Notes: generated by a model from the letters alone, not told the origin. A DNA stretch of 64,000 bases from CAISCU01 sp943361925 (GCA_943361925.1 CALRIT020000001.1:62001-126000), one strand, 5' to 3'. Counted from the stretch's first letter, positions 43,739 through 52,207 are shown. Made by a program: numbers and translations.

Positions 43739-43772
43739 GTAGCATTTCATCTTTCCTCCACAAATTGCGCCC

Positions 43773-44423
43773 TTGAATCTCACCGAAATTCCATATTCGT
43801 TTATTGCCATTGAAGGTAATATTGGCTCCGGAAAAACCAGTCTGGCCAATAAACTTGCATCTGAATTGCAAGCCAGATTGGTATTAGAAGAGTTTGAAGA
43901 CAATTCCTTTCTTCCCAAATTTTATAAGGATGCCCGACGTTATGCTTTTCCTTTGGAAATGAGTTTTTTGGCAGCAAGATTTAACCAGTTAAAAGGACAA
44001 TTAAACGAGCAGGATTTATTCACTAAACACACTGTTTCAGATTACCTTTTTGCCAAATGCCTGCTTTTTTCAAAAGTCAATTTGGAAGAAGACGAATACG
44101 AATTGTATTCAAAGGTATTTAGCATTATTCAATTACAATTAAGAAAACCTGATTTGTTGGTTTACCTGCATAATCCTGTAGAAAAGCTATTGTGGCAAAT
44201 AAAAAATAGGGGCAGGGCCTACGAACAAGAGATTTCACCTGAGTACCTCGAAAGTCTGCAAACAGCTTATTTTGAATACTTGAATCAGCAAAACGATCAG
44301 CGAATTCTGATTTTAGATTGTAGTGCTTTGGATTATGTGAACAGAGAAACAGATTATTTACTCATCAAAGATGCCATTTCAAAAGATTATGAAATGGGTA
44401 TCCATACCATTGTTTTAAAATGA
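43773..44423 (+). CDS. Deoxynucleoside kinase
   Basis: The P-loop (IAIEGNIGSGKTSLANKLA) and the DRS-like/adenosine-cradle region (LKGQLNEQDLFTKHTVSDYLFAKC) identify the dCK/dGK family, which phosphorylates deoxynucleosides for salvage. QLQLRKPDLLVYLHNPVEKLLWQIKNRGRAYEQEIS is the lid and LID-arginine region. The start must be TTG at 43773, as no ATG precedes the P-loop. Its TGA overlaps the next gene's ATG. Base specificity is not predictable from sequence. Confidence 0.92.
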   Translation: MNLTEIPYSFIAIEGNIGSGKTSLANKLASELQARLVLEEFEDNSFLPKFYKDARRYAFPLEMSFLAARFNQLKGQLNEQDLFTKHTVSDYLFAKCLLFSKVNLEEDEYELYSKVFSIIQLQLRKPDLLVYLHNPVEKLLWQIKNRGRAYEQEISPEYLESLQTAYFEYLNQQNDQRILILDCSALDYVNRETDYLLIKDAISKDYEMGIHTIVLK

Positions 44424-45040
44424 AGCCGGTTTTTACTTTACACTATTTGCCTTGTATTGCTTGGTTTCAGCATGCTTTAAAGTTTGAAGAAATTCAGATT
44501 GAAGCCTTTGAAAATTACCAGAAACAATCGTATAGAAGTCGTTGCAGGGTTTTATCTGCAAACGGAGTTCAGGTATTAAATATTCCTGTTAAACAAATTT
44601 CAGGAGAGAAAACTATCATCAACAAAATTCAGATTGATGAGGAAATGGATTTTAGAAAACAACATTGGCAAACCATGATTTCTGCTTATGGAAAATCAGC
44701 TTATTTCCTTTATTACAGAGATACTTTTGAAGCTTATTTCGAAAAAGAAGAAAGTAATTTATTCGAATTCAATTTAGGTTTAGTCAAATTGATTTTTAAG
44801 TGTTTGAAGCTCAATTTGAATATTGAAAACACAATAGAATACAATAAAAATCTTGAAGAAAATTTAGATTATAGAAATCGTTTTTCTGCAAAAAATCCCA
44901 ATCCAGAAAACGAGTTGTTAATCAATAAAAAGTATTGGCAGGTATTTGAAGAGAAGTTCGGATTTACACCCAATTTATCCATCCTCGATTTGTTGTTTAA
45001 TTTAGGTCCAGATGCAAAAAGTATTTTAATTAAAACGTAA
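44420..45040 (+). CDS. WbqC family protein
   Basis: The 206-residue protein matches WbqC-like proteins: FTLHYLPCIAWFQHALKFEEIQIEAFENYQKQSYRSRCRVLSANG, LNIPVKQ, and IQIDEEMDFRKQHWQTMISAYGKSAYFLYYRDTF. The family occurs in polysaccharide clusters and beside signal peptidases in Bacteroidota, with an undefined role. It is translationally coupled to the deoxynucleoside kinase (4-base overlap) and closes the folK operon. Confidence 0.9.
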   Translation: MKPVFTLHYLPCIAWFQHALKFEEIQIEAFENYQKQSYRSRCRVLSANGVQVLNIPVKQISGEKTIINKIQIDEEMDFRKQHWQTMISAYGKSAYFLYYRDTFEAYFEKEESNLFEFNLGLVKLIFKCLKLNLNIENTIEYNKNLEENLDYRNRFSAKNPNPENELLINKKYWQVFEEKFGFTPNLSILDLLFNLGPDAKSILIKT

Positions 45041-45102
45041 TTTAATAGTGATTTGGAGGTAAATTTTATTGGTTAAAATAAAACTCACCTCCCTTTGATT
45101 GC

Positions 45103-45510
45103 TTACTTTGCTTTCATTTTATTCCCCTTTGATTCATGTGTTAGTTCAACTAAACCTAAGGCTTCCATTAAAGGTGGAATATACATACCAACTCTTCCTC
45201 TTAATCCTTTTTTTAAGCCATACCAACCACCAACAGGGTTATTTTCTGCACGACCCCAAGCTTCTACAGTGCCATCTTTAGCAGGTTTTTGTTCATCAGC
45301 ACTTCCAAGTTCCATCCAATCACCATGGGCTTTTAGCATATTGTGTAAATCAGATATAATATCGGAATTATACAATAAAACAGTTTTACCTACTGTACAA
45401 ACCAAAACATCTTTCCCATCTTTTTGGTCGAGATGCATGGTGTATTCACTTGACAATGGCGGAGTTTTTAATACCATTGGTTTTTCTTTTGTTCCAATTT
45501 CGTAATTCAT
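45103..45510 (-). CDS. Conserved uncharacterised protein (possibly DUF6855)
   Basis: The 135-residue protein has conserved-looking blocks: NYEIGTKEKPMVLKTPPLSSEYTM, DGKDVLVCTVGKTVLLY, HGDWMELGSADEQKPAKDGTVEAWGR, and NPVGGWYGLKKGLRGRVGMY. I associate these with a family found in many genomes next to sigma factors, possibly DUF6855, but am not certain of the name. Here it is the third gene after the ECF sigma factor and SRPBCC genes, 5 bases after the latter. The conserved pattern suggests a compact, possibly nucleic-acid-free enzyme or binding protein; function unknown. Confidence 0.7.
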   Translation of the reverse strand: MNYEIGTKEKPMVLKTPPLSSEYTMHLDQKDGKDVLVCTVGKTVLLYNSDIISDLHNMLKAHGDWMELGSADEQKPAKDGTVEAWGRAENNPVGGWYGLKKGLRGRVGMYIPPLMEALGLVELTHESKGNKMKAK

Positions 45511-45515
45511 CTTGT

Positions 45516-45983
45516 TTATTTTGTTTTAGAAATTAATTCAGCTTCATTTTTAAGGTCTATTGAAAATTGTTCAAAGGCTTCATCAAACGATGGAATCATG
45601 CCTGAAAATAGTGGAAATAATGGACCACCTATTTTTTCAAGCATTGAGAATGTGCATGTATTGTTTCCCTTTTCAATAATTTTGTATTCTCTTTCTCCCA
45701 TTGCATCTCCCCAAACCAATTTTGACCCGATTTCAAATTCTTTCACCTTCAAATTAAAAGTTCTATTAGGAGCTAATTTTGATATCAGTTTTATTTTTTC
45801 TCCTTTAGCAATGTTACCAGAAATAGACAGTAAAGTTGAATTCCATCTTGGAAAGTCTTCAGCATTTGTTAACAGTGCCCAAATAATGTTTTTATCTGCG
45901 TTAATGTCGATACTTACAGAAGTAGTTCTGCTGAAAATTTTCTTTTCTGTTACAGCTTTGCCGTTTGAATTTGTAGTTGTCAT
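45516..45983 (-). CDS. SRPBCC (START-like) domain protein
   Basis: The 155-residue protein has the SRPBCC fold pattern: TTSVSIDINADKNIIWALLTNAEDFPRWNSTLLSISGN, then KIKLISKLAPNRTFNLKVKEFEIGSKLVWGD and the final helix GMIPSFDEAFEQFSIDLKNEAELIS. The deep pocket of such proteins binds hydrophobic ligands. It sits between the ECF sigma gene (73 bases away) and the conserved unknown (5 bases), all on one strand, so it is probably part of that sigma factor's regulon. Confidence 0.88.
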   Translation of the reverse strand: MTTTNSNGKAVTEKKIFSRTTSVSIDINADKNIIWALLTNAEDFPRWNSTLLSISGNIAKGEKIKLISKLAPNRTFNLKVKEFEIGSKLVWGDAMGEREYKIIEKGNNTCTFSMLEKIGGPLFPLFSGMIPSFDEAFEQFSIDLKNEAELISKTK

Positions 45984-46056
45984 ATTGTGTTTTTTTGTGA
46001 TTATACCTTTTAGACGAACATCAATTTCAAAAGGATAGGATTCAAATCAAAATTAT

Positions 46057-46842
46057 TTAAAAATTTTCCATTATTTTTGTATTGTGCTCAAAATGATGCA
46101 GTTGTAATTCTGCTCCATCTGAATTAAAAGGGTCAATTTCTTTTAATATTTTAAACCTGAGTTCTAAAAGTTGTTCTCTATTTGGCTCATTTGCTTTTTT
46201 AGCAAATTCAATTTTGTTCTTTTCTACTTCGAAATCTTGTTTAGGATTAAAAATCCCATTTAGCTCGGAGCATTGATGACATGTTCCTTCTTTATTTATA
46301 AGAGCACATCGCCCTTCGAAAATAGTCACCATTTTAGTTCTACCTGAATGTAAATAGTATTTAACCATTGCTTCATTTGTATCGACAATTTCAGCGATTT
46401 CACCTATTTTAAAATCATAAACTTCTTTTAGAAGAATACATATTTGTTGCTCTAATGGCAAAGATTTTCCAATACAAGTCAGGCAAAAGCTAATATGTTC
46501 CTTAATTTCAAACTGCGCCTGAGGTGAAGTTTGCATTAAGTGATTGATTTCTGGGAAATAATCAGGGTTTGCTAATGCTTTTTCCCTACAAATATCTGTT
46601 ACAGTTTCAGGCCATCTTTTTTGGGCTCGGAGATTGTCTTTGGCAATATTCGAAGCAATTGTGAAAATCCAGGTTTTTAAAGAACTGGTTCCTTTAAACG
46701 TATCTAAGTTTAAACTTGATTTAATAAATGTGTCCTGAATAATATCTTCAGTATCTTCTCTGCTAGCAGTTATTCTTAAAATAAATGATTTTAAATGCGA
46801 CCTAATAGCCTCAAATTCGTTTGTGTATTCAGTTATTGTCAT
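46057..46842 (-). CDS. ECF-type sigma-70 factor with cysteine-rich C-terminal extension
   Basis: Region sigma-2 (about 10-75: SREDTEDIIQDTFIKSSLNLDTFKG, SSLKTWIFTIASNIAKD) and region sigma-4 (about 120-173: SLPLEQQICILLKEVYDFKIGEIAEIVDTNEAMVKYYLHSGR) are complete. Beyond sigma-4 there is an extension of about 85 residues with CALINKEGTCHQC and other cysteines (C120, C123, C179, C188, C191), a plausible zinc or redox site. I know of sigma factors with such a C-x8-C-x2-C tail beside SRPBCC genes. No anti-sigma factor gene is adjacent, so the tail may do the sensing. It leads the SRPBCC operon. Confidence 0.88.
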   Translation of the reverse strand: MTITEYTNEFEAIRSHLKSFILRITASREDTEDIIQDTFIKSSLNLDTFKGTSSLKTWIFTIASNIAKDNLRAQKRWPETVTDICREKALANPDYFPEINHLMQTSPQAQFEIKEHISFCLTCIGKSLPLEQQICILLKEVYDFKIGEIAEIVDTNEAMVKYYLHSGRTKMVTIFEGRCALINKEGTCHQCSELNGIFNPKQDFEVEKNKIEFAKKANEPNREQLLELRFKILKEIDPFNSDGAELQLHHFEHNTKIMENF

Positions 46843-47165
46843 AATTGTAATTGACTATAAAAAATGGGTTAGAGTTTCAATATTATGTTCAAATTAATTG
46901 AATTATAGGTATTTACAAAATTTGCAAGATTAATTAATTGTAAGGTGAAATTTATTGGCTAAGAAACCTTGGTAATTGCACTCCTAGTAAATAATTCATA
47001 GTCTTTTGCCACCAATTTTCCTTTTTATCTCAATTTATTTTTAGCTTTTCATTCATGTTTCCAATTATGACCGAATTTATTTGTGTCATTTTAAATGAAA
47101 ATGTGGATTTTAACATAAAAATAAATTTAGTCTGTCGATATTTGATTAAGAACAATTCTAAGCAC
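46843..47165. other. Divergent intergenic region between the sigma factor and a T9SS protein
   Basis: About 320 AT-rich bases that must hold both promoters. I see no exact TAnnTTTG box in a good position, no strong repeat and no RNA gene. A frame continuing upstream of 47166 in the same reading frame is probably chance, since the protein has a clear signal peptide starting at 47166. Confidence 0.5.
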
Positions 47166-48395
47166 ATGAAACAATTTATACTATCTATCAGCTTTTTATT
47201 TATTTCAATCATTAGCTTGCATGCACAAATTCAATTAATTGGTGCTGCAAATGGTTACAGGCCAGGAAAAATCGATATTGTTGAATGGCAAATATTTGAT
47301 TCAGCAACTGTTCAGGTATTTCCAAGTGATTTGAAAGCTTATCTGGTGGCGACTTCAGGGTACGATGCCTACAATGGTAAATATTATTTATCAGGAATTT
47401 CTGAGCAAAATTCGGAGACCGGACTATTGGAGTTTGATGCCAATAACAATACGCAAACGTTTAAACCGGGCACATTGGTTTCAAACATATCTGAATTTGA
47501 TATGGCAACGGGAACCATGTATAAATTAAAAATGGATGCACAAAAGAATATTTTAGTTTATGCAACATCTTTAAGCACAAATCAAGATAGTTTAATAGGT
47601 TCAATTCAAGAGCCGGAAGCAGTTGGATTGATACTTGATGCCATTACATTTGATGCCAATGCAGGTATCATTTATTATGTGGGAATGAACACAGATAATT
47701 CCATGAGTTTGTATAAGTTTTCAGTGAGGAATCCGCCATTTTTAGTAAGTAAAATTCAATTAACAACTAGTTATTATATCAGCACCATTACAGCTGTAAA
47801 CTACGACAATGTAAGAGACAGGTTATTTGCCAGAATAGCCAATTTTGATTCCACCAATAAATACCTTGGAACAGATATCATAGAAATAGAAAAGAACAGT
47901 GGATTTATTTTTCCGAAAGTATCATTGAATAAATATCCATACTTTTTAGCCAGTTCTTCGAGTTATGATCAATTGTCGGGAACCTACGTTTTAGTTGGAC
48001 TAGACAGCTTAGGAAAAAAGGAAATGATAGCAGTGAATATCACTACAGATACCTATATAAGCGGATATGTACCCAACAGTGTTTCTGAGATAATTTGTAA
48101 CAATACCACATTTGCCAATAGCAAATACGGAGCACCAACAGGAATATCAAAATTGAAACAGGATGAATTTAAAATTTATCCCAATCCGGTAACAGATAGA
48201 TTGTATATCGATTCTAAAATTAATGAAGCATTAGAAGTTGAAGTGTATTCTGTAAGTGGAGAAAAGATTTTAAGCAAAAAGTTTGAAGTTGGAGAGAGCA
48301 GGGAATTGGATTTGAGGGGATTTATTTCAGGGGTTTATCTAGTAAAACTCAATAAAAATGAAGGTTATATTTTTAAAAAGTTTGTTGTTAAATAA
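47166..48395 (+). CDS. Secreted protein with T9SS type A sorting domain, 409 aa
   Basis: The ATG at 47166 gives a signal peptide (MKQFILSISFLFISIISLHAQ). The body (about 22-330) has repeating beta-propeller-like segments (VATSGYDAYNGKYYLSGIS, TFDANAGIIYYVGMN, SSYDQLSGTYVLVGLD). The C-terminal 75 residues form the type A sorting domain: FKIYPNPVTDRLYIDS, EVEVYSVSGEKILSKKF, LDLRGFISGVYLVKLNKN, YIFKKFVVK. It is therefore exported by the type IX system and cleaved at the surface. Role unknown. Confidence 0.87.
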   Translation: MKQFILSISFLFISIISLHAQIQLIGAANGYRPGKIDIVEWQIFDSATVQVFPSDLKAYLVATSGYDAYNGKYYLSGISEQNSETGLLEFDANNNTQTFKPGTLVSNISEFDMATGTMYKLKMDAQKNILVYATSLSTNQDSLIGSIQEPEAVGLILDAITFDANAGIIYYVGMNTDNSMSLYKFSVRNPPFLVSKIQLTTSYYISTITAVNYDNVRDRLFARIANFDSTNKYLGTDIIEIEKNSGFIFPKVSLNKYPYFLASSSSYDQLSGTYVLVGLDSLGKKEMIAVNITTDTYISGYVPNSVSEIICNNTTFANSKYGAPTGISKLKQDEFKIYPNPVTDRLYIDSKINEALEVEVYSVSGEKILSKKFEVGESRELDLRGFISGVYLVKLNKNEGYIFKKFVVK

Positions 48396-48451
48396 CAAAA
48401 AATTGCCTTAATTCATTTTGGGAATGAACAGTAGTACATCCTTTTCAAAAA

Positions 48452-48904
48452 ATGAATTTTATGAAAAACGTATTAATTCTTCTTATCTGCACTTGTGCTA
48501 TTACACCATTATTTTCCCAGCAGCAACATAATGAAACAATAGCCTTTCTCAAGTATCCACAGAATGATATTAGCCTGAATAATCAACATAAAAATGATAT
48601 TGAGGAGTTTTTAAAAAATGACTATTTTTTCTGGAATTCTAAGGATACTTCTCTTTATTTTATAATTTACATTATTCATAATGAAATTGAGCCAGACTCT
48701 ATTTCCTTATTGAGAGCGACTGATTTAACCAGATATTTGAAGGACTATTTCCCTTTATTTAAAAGAAATTCAATCCTTATAATTGATAATCCAAAATGTG
48801 TCTATACAAGGAGAGATTTTACTAACTATCGCATAGAAGAGGGGTGTGTGCTTGGACTTATCTATACAATCAACAAAGGAAGTAACCCAAGTATATGCAA
48901 ATAG
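48452..48904 (+). CDS. Hypothetical secreted protein, 150 aa
   Basis: A signal peptide (MKNVLILLICTCAITPLFSQ when counted from the second ATG at 48461) precedes about 125 residues with an OmpA/TonB-like flavour (NETIAFLKYPQNDISLNNQHKNDIEEFLKN) but no confident domain. It follows the T9SS type A gene by 56 bases. The downstream 220 bases to the antitoxin-like gene hold no clear feature. Unknown function. Confidence 0.55.
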   Translation: MNFMKNVLILLICTCAITPLFSQQQHNETIAFLKYPQNDISLNNQHKNDIEEFLKNDYFFWNSKDTSLYFIIYIIHNEIEPDSISLLRATDLTRYLKDYFPLFKRNSILIIDNPKCVYTRRDFTNYRIEEGCVLGLIYTINKGSNPSICK

Positions 48905-49126
48905 AATATGGCGGTGTCTTAAGTGAACTGAATATTAACATCATTGCGAAAATGCAATTATGGGTTCAAGCCATTGGGAAAAAGCAAATTTGTGTCGTTA
49001 ATATCGGTAGTATTAGATATAACACTATTCTGAAAAATGATTTTCTAAGATAATTGACAATTAGTACAGTTTTAGAATACAGAAATTTCGATATTAATTA
49101 CCTCAAAATTTATTTATATTGACTAT

Positions 49127-49309
49127 ATGTTAGTTGAAAGAACCATCAAAGAAGTAATAATAAGGCTGCCAGCTTCAATAGATATAGAGGATCTTCAAGA
49201 TTTTCTTAACTATGCCAAATATAAAGAAATTACCTCGAAATTTAATGTGACGCAAAGAGAGGTACATAAAATAACTGCTCAAGTTAAAAAGAATTGGTTG
49301 GAAAAGTAG
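49127..49309 (+). CDS. Orphan antitoxin-like small protein, 60 aa
   Basis: A 60-residue protein with the order beta-strand (VERTIKEVIIRLPASIDIEDLQDFL), helix (NYAKYKEITSKFNVTQREVHKI) and a basic tail (AQVKKNWLEK). It is a clear paralogue of the minus-strand gene at 51764. I associate this layout with small antitoxins that partner PIN or RelE-type toxins in Bacteroidota, but the next gene (42 bases downstream) encodes a membrane protein, not a toxin. It may be a remnant antitoxin or a free-standing DNA-binding or stress protein. Confidence 0.6.
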   Translation: MLVERTIKEVIIRLPASIDIEDLQDFLNYAKYKEITSKFNVTQREVHKITAQVKKNWLEK

Positions 49310-49351
49310 AACGCTAATAATAAAAAGTGAAAGCTAAGTGACTACTAAATA

Positions 49352-49828
49352 ATGAAAACAGAAATATTATTTTCTTCTAATGTTAAATTTAGGGATAGGT
49401 TTATTTATAGCTTTAGGTGGAGTCTGATTTATACTCCAATAATAATTTTCTTACTTATAATAGCTCCTTTAAATTTTAATAATCTTTACCTTAATTTACC
49501 CTATTTAATCTTTTTTATACCTTTAATGATAACCTTATATTCAAGTATTCAAATGGGCAAATATTATATTCAGGAAATTAAAATTCAAGAAAATAGGATA
49601 TGCTTGAAAATATTGATATTTAATCGAATTCATATCAATGAAATTTATGATGTGGATAAAATAAAGATTTTTAAAAAGGCAATTGATTCTAAATATACCT
49701 CATATAAATTACAAATTTCTCATTTAGATAAAATTATAATATCTCAGTTCGAAGTTTCCGATTGGGATGAAAAAATGATGGATACTGTGATTTATAATTT
49801 TAATGAGAAAGTAAAGAATAGAATTTAA
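49352..49828 (+). CDS. Hypothetical membrane protein with two N-terminal helices
   Basis: The 158-residue protein has two hydrophobic helices at about residues 26-46 and 48-65 and then a soluble part with beta strands (YIQEIKIQENRICLKILIFNRIHINEIYDVDKIKIF), resembling the PH-like domain that follows two helices in many small bacterial membrane proteins. No family assignment is certain. It lies 42 bases after the antitoxin-like gene. Confidence 0.6.
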   Translation: MKTEILFSSNVKFRDRFIYSFRWSLIYTPIIIFLLIIAPLNFNNLYLNLPYLIFFIPLMITLYSSIQMGKYYIQEIKIQENRICLKILIFNRIHINEIYDVDKIKIFKKAIDSKYTSYKLQISHLDKIIISQFEVSDWDEKMMDTVIYNFNEKVKNRI

Positions 49829-50136
49829 TGGATAAACTTTAACAATAGCTATTAAATATGATTAGAGATACAAATGAAGTTGCAGAATCAGGGAATTATT
49901 GTGATAGTAAATCAAAGCTTGATTTTTATTAAAGTATTAGAGAGAGGTTATGTATAATCAAAATTTCAAACCCCTCGAATTCGCTGGATTTAGAAATCAG
50001 GCTGGTCTGGATTTTTGCCCCAAAATCATTCATTAAATTAAATACTTTGAATAAACTTATATTGTTTTACTATGCTATATTAGAAAGCAAATTGTACATT
50101 AAGGAAATGACGTAGTTCGGATAATTATCTTTAGAT
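49829..50136. other. Intergenic region containing a repeat copy
   Basis: About 300 AT-rich bases without a coding frame. It holds the first copy of a 42-base degenerate repeat (50087-50128) just before the next gene. Otherwise I see nothing definite; two short GC-richer patches (around 49970-50020) do not fold into an obvious RNA. Confidence 0.5.
50087..50128. repeat. 42-base degenerate direct repeat, copy 1
   Basis: This segment, beginning GCAAATTGTA and containing TAGTTCG, matches 51030-51071 at 35 of 42 positions without gaps. It ends 8 bases before the next start codon, so the copy could carry promoter or leader elements. Confidence 0.55.
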
Positions 50137-50856
50137 ATGAAACTTGCAATATTAATACCAATCTTACTTTTAATAAGTCCATCATATGGGCAAGTTAAAG
50201 TTAAAATCAATAAGGAAAACAAATTGGATTCAATAGTAATTCATAATGAAAAGAATAATAAATGCTATATAACATTTGACAATTTTGGTTTCATTAATTG
50301 CATTAGCGATGATACAAATTTGCCTTATGGGGATTTGATTTATTACTTTAAGATTAACAGATTAGAATCAGTTAAAAGAATAAAAAAAGAGTATCAAAAC
50401 TACGAAAGTTATTTTTTTAATAATTTGGGAGGTTTGATAGATATTAGAACAGAAAATGGACATAAAATTGATACTTCGTTTTATAAAAAAAATCCTATAA
50501 AAATAACTTTCTCTGAAAAAAACACTATCAGTAAATATGAATTCGATACTATTGGTGCTATAAGTCGAATTTATGAAGGTGATAGCTTACTAAATATAAT
50601 TGGAAATGAAATTAACTTTTTTAATAGTGAAATTCAATATGTAAGCAATTATAATTTGGGGGTTTTGCTTGTTTTTCTTTCTGGTAGAATCGTTGAAGCA
50701 AAACCATTATTTTGTGATAATCAAGATTGGAATATTAAATTTAATTATAAAAAGAACAAGTTATCTTCGATTAATATAAAGGATAATACTTCCTTAAAAG
50801 CACAAATAATCAAATTTAATTCAAAAGGAATAGTAATGGCAGTGTTGCATAAATGA
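50137..50856 (+). CDS. Hypothetical secreted protein, 239 aa
   Basis: A signal peptide (MKLAILIPILLLISPSYG) precedes a lysine/asparagine-rich protein with Rhs/YD-like short strands (SIVIHNEKNNKCYITFDNFGFINCIS, ISKYEFDTIGAISRIYEGDSLLNII, KFNSKGIVMAVLHK). I recognise no named family. It is alone between two noncoding gaps in the loosest part of the window. Probably periplasmic or surface exposed; function unknown. Confidence 0.6.
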   Translation: MKLAILIPILLLISPSYGQVKVKINKENKLDSIVIHNEKNNKCYITFDNFGFINCISDDTNLPYGDLIYYFKINRLESVKRIKKEYQNYESYFFNNLGGLIDIRTENGHKIDTSFYKKNPIKITFSEKNTISKYEFDTIGAISRIYEGDSLLNIIGNEINFFNSEIQYVSNYNLGVLLVFLSGRIVEAKPLFCDNQDWNIKFNYKKNKLSSINIKDNTSLKAQIIKFNSKGIVMAVLHK

Positions 50857-51179
50857 CGTTGTACTATAAAGGTAGTTGTACCATTTTTGTGTGCCTTGAG
50901 GATTTATGTTTGATGGAAGAAAGTTTTCCGTTATAGGATATTAAACCGGCATTATTAAAGAATAATTGTTCATTGGAAATGCCTGAGTTTTTAAATTTGT
51001 TATTTACAGCAAGTCCACTGGACTTTGATGCAAATTGTAAATAAAGGAATTGAACTAGTTCGTAAAATTATAGCCGATCAAAAAATCAAAAAACAACTAA
51101 AAATGAATTTAGCTTAAATGAAGTCATTTCTTGAATTCAATACTAAACTATTTCAAATACCCAAATCAAAAACACTAAA
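50857..51179. other. Intergenic region containing the second repeat copy
   Basis: About 320 bases without a convincing frame. It begins with two direct GTTGTAC words (50860 and 50877 areas) and holds copy 2 of the 42-base repeat at 51030-51071. It may be decayed coding sequence between two accessory genes; no homologue is recognisable by eye. Confidence 0.45.
51030..51071. repeat. 42-base degenerate direct repeat, copy 2
   Basis: It shares 35 of 42 bases with 50087-50128 and lies 108 bases upstream of the next gene. Two copies about 900 bases apart, both on the 5' side of secreted-protein genes, suggest duplication of the intervening unit or a shared regulatory segment. Confidence 0.55.
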
Positions 51180-51725
51180 ATGACTTTAAAAATATTTTGT
51201 TTCATATTACTTACTTTCCTTTTAACAACAGTTGGTTATTCGCAGAATGGCCCAAATTTTATTGAAATCAAAGATTTGTATGAAAAAGAAGATGGAAGGT
51301 TTTATAGTATACAAACAAATCAAGTGTTTAATGGAATTTTGATTAGAGTTATCAATGATTATAAAGATACAATTTCATTTATAGAGTTTAAAAATGGAAA
51401 AGCTGCAGGTGCTGAAACTAGGTATTATCAACAAAAAATACTTCATGTTAAAGCTTTCAATCAAAATGGTCTTTATGAAAATGAGTATTTAGAATACTAT
51501 GAAAATGGGAATTTAAAAGTACGAGGAAAATATAAAGCAGGCAATGAAGTTGGTATTTGGTACTTCTATTTCATTTCTGGTCAGTTGTATATGAAAGGAA
51601 AATTCAAGGATGGAAAAAAGCTTGGGAAATGGCGAATTTATAATCCTGACGGCACCTTAAACAAGATTGAGTATTACGATAAAAAAGGGGAGCTTCAAAG
51701 AATAAAAGAATTTTTGGCGAGATGA
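51180..51725 (+). CDS. Secreted MORN-repeat (YwqK-like) protein, 181 aa
   Basis: A signal peptide (MTLKIFCFILLTFLLTTVGYSQ) is followed by MORN-variant repeats of the YwqK type: LEYYENGNLKVRGKYKAGNEVGIWYFYFISGQLYMKGKFKDGKKLGKWRIYNPDGTLNKIEYYDKKG, with about three repeats of the form Y-x2-G-L-x4-x-KDGK-x-G-W-x-Y. The family is often annotated as an antitoxin because of YwqK of Bacillus, but secreted Bacteroidota members are not shown to have that role. It stands alone. Confidence 0.8.
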   Translation: MTLKIFCFILLTFLLTTVGYSQNGPNFIEIKDLYEKEDGRFYSIQTNQVFNGILIRVINDYKDTISFIEFKNGKAAGAETRYYQQKILHVKAFNQNGLYENEYLEYYENGNLKVRGKYKAGNEVGIWYFYFISGQLYMKGKFKDGKKLGKWRIYNPDGTLNKIEYYDKKGELQRIKEFLAR

Positions 51726-51763
51726 AAATTTCAAGCAAAAAACAATGTTGAAGTCAACAATAA

Positions 51764-51958
51764 TTACTTTGTTGCGGCTGAAACTCTTTTTTTCTTTTTA
51801 ACAGAATTTAGCAGTAAATCCAAATCTGTTTTTTTTGCTTTAGACTTATCAGCAATTTCTCTGTAACGAAGATAATCAATTAATTGCTCCAATTTTTTTG
51901 AGGAGATATTGGATTCAATTCTAATGACTATTTCGTTGTTTAAACGTTCAATTACCAT
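51764..51958 (-). CDS. Orphan antitoxin-like small protein, 64 aa
   Basis: A 64-residue paralogue of the protein at 49127. Both begin with a VER-E-VIIRI-type strand, continue with a LEQLIDYLRYREIADKSKA-type helix and end in a basic tail (here KKKKRVSAATK). No toxin gene is beside it: the neighbours are a MORN protein and a tRNA. Possibly an orphan antitoxin or a short DNA-binding protein. Confidence 0.58.
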   Translation of the reverse strand: MVIERLNNEIVIRIESNISSKKLEQLIDYLRYREIADKSKAKKTDLDLLLNSVKKKKRVSAATK

Positions 51959-52017
51959 AAAACGAATTTACTAAATTTTGTGAAATTTATTTTATCAAGT
52001 TTTGTATTTTAGAACAT

Positions 52018-52046
52018 AAAAAAAGGCTTCCGAATTGGAAACCTTT
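52018..52046 (-). terminator. Intrinsic terminator after tRNA-Asp
   Basis: On the minus strand AAAGGTTTCC pairs with GGAAGCCTTT (one G-U) across a 5-base loop, followed by TTTTTTT. It lies 11 bases beyond the 3' end of the tRNA and ends a one-gene transcript. Confidence 0.85.
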
Positions 52047-52056
52047 GTTTTTTTAG

Positions 52057-52130
52057 CGGTGCGGACGGGACTCGAACCCGCGACCCCCTGCGTGACAGGC
52101 AGGTATTCTAACCAGCTGAACTACCGCACC
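52057..52130 (-). tRNA. tRNA-Asp (anticodon GTC)
   Basis: The 74-base gene folds fully: acceptor GGTGCGG pairs with CCGCACC, anticodon stem CCTGC/GCAGG encloses loop CTGTCAC with anticodon GTC, and the T arm is GCGGG-TTCGAGT-CCCGT. G is the discriminator base. The CCA end is not encoded (the next bases on the minus strand are CTA), so it depends on the CCA-adding enzyme. It has its own promoter and terminator, i.e. a single-gene transcript. Confidence 0.97.
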
Positions 52131-52176
52131 GTATTTTTTAGAACTATTCCCAATGTTTGTTACTGATTGGGGAGTG

Positions 52177-52207
52177 CAAATGTAGGAAACACTTTTGTTT
52201 TTGCAAT
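52177..52207 (-). promoter_or_regulatory. Promoter of tRNA-Asp
   Basis: On the minus strand TACATTTG (52177-52184) matches TAnnTTTG exactly and an ATTG box lies upstream at 52204-52207, spacer 19. Transcription would start about 40 bases before the tRNA 5' end. Confidence 0.6.

Noticed and set aside
45095..46038. Long plus-strand frames opposite the sigma/SRPBCC operon
   Set aside because: They lie antisense to well-supported genes and show no domains or start context.
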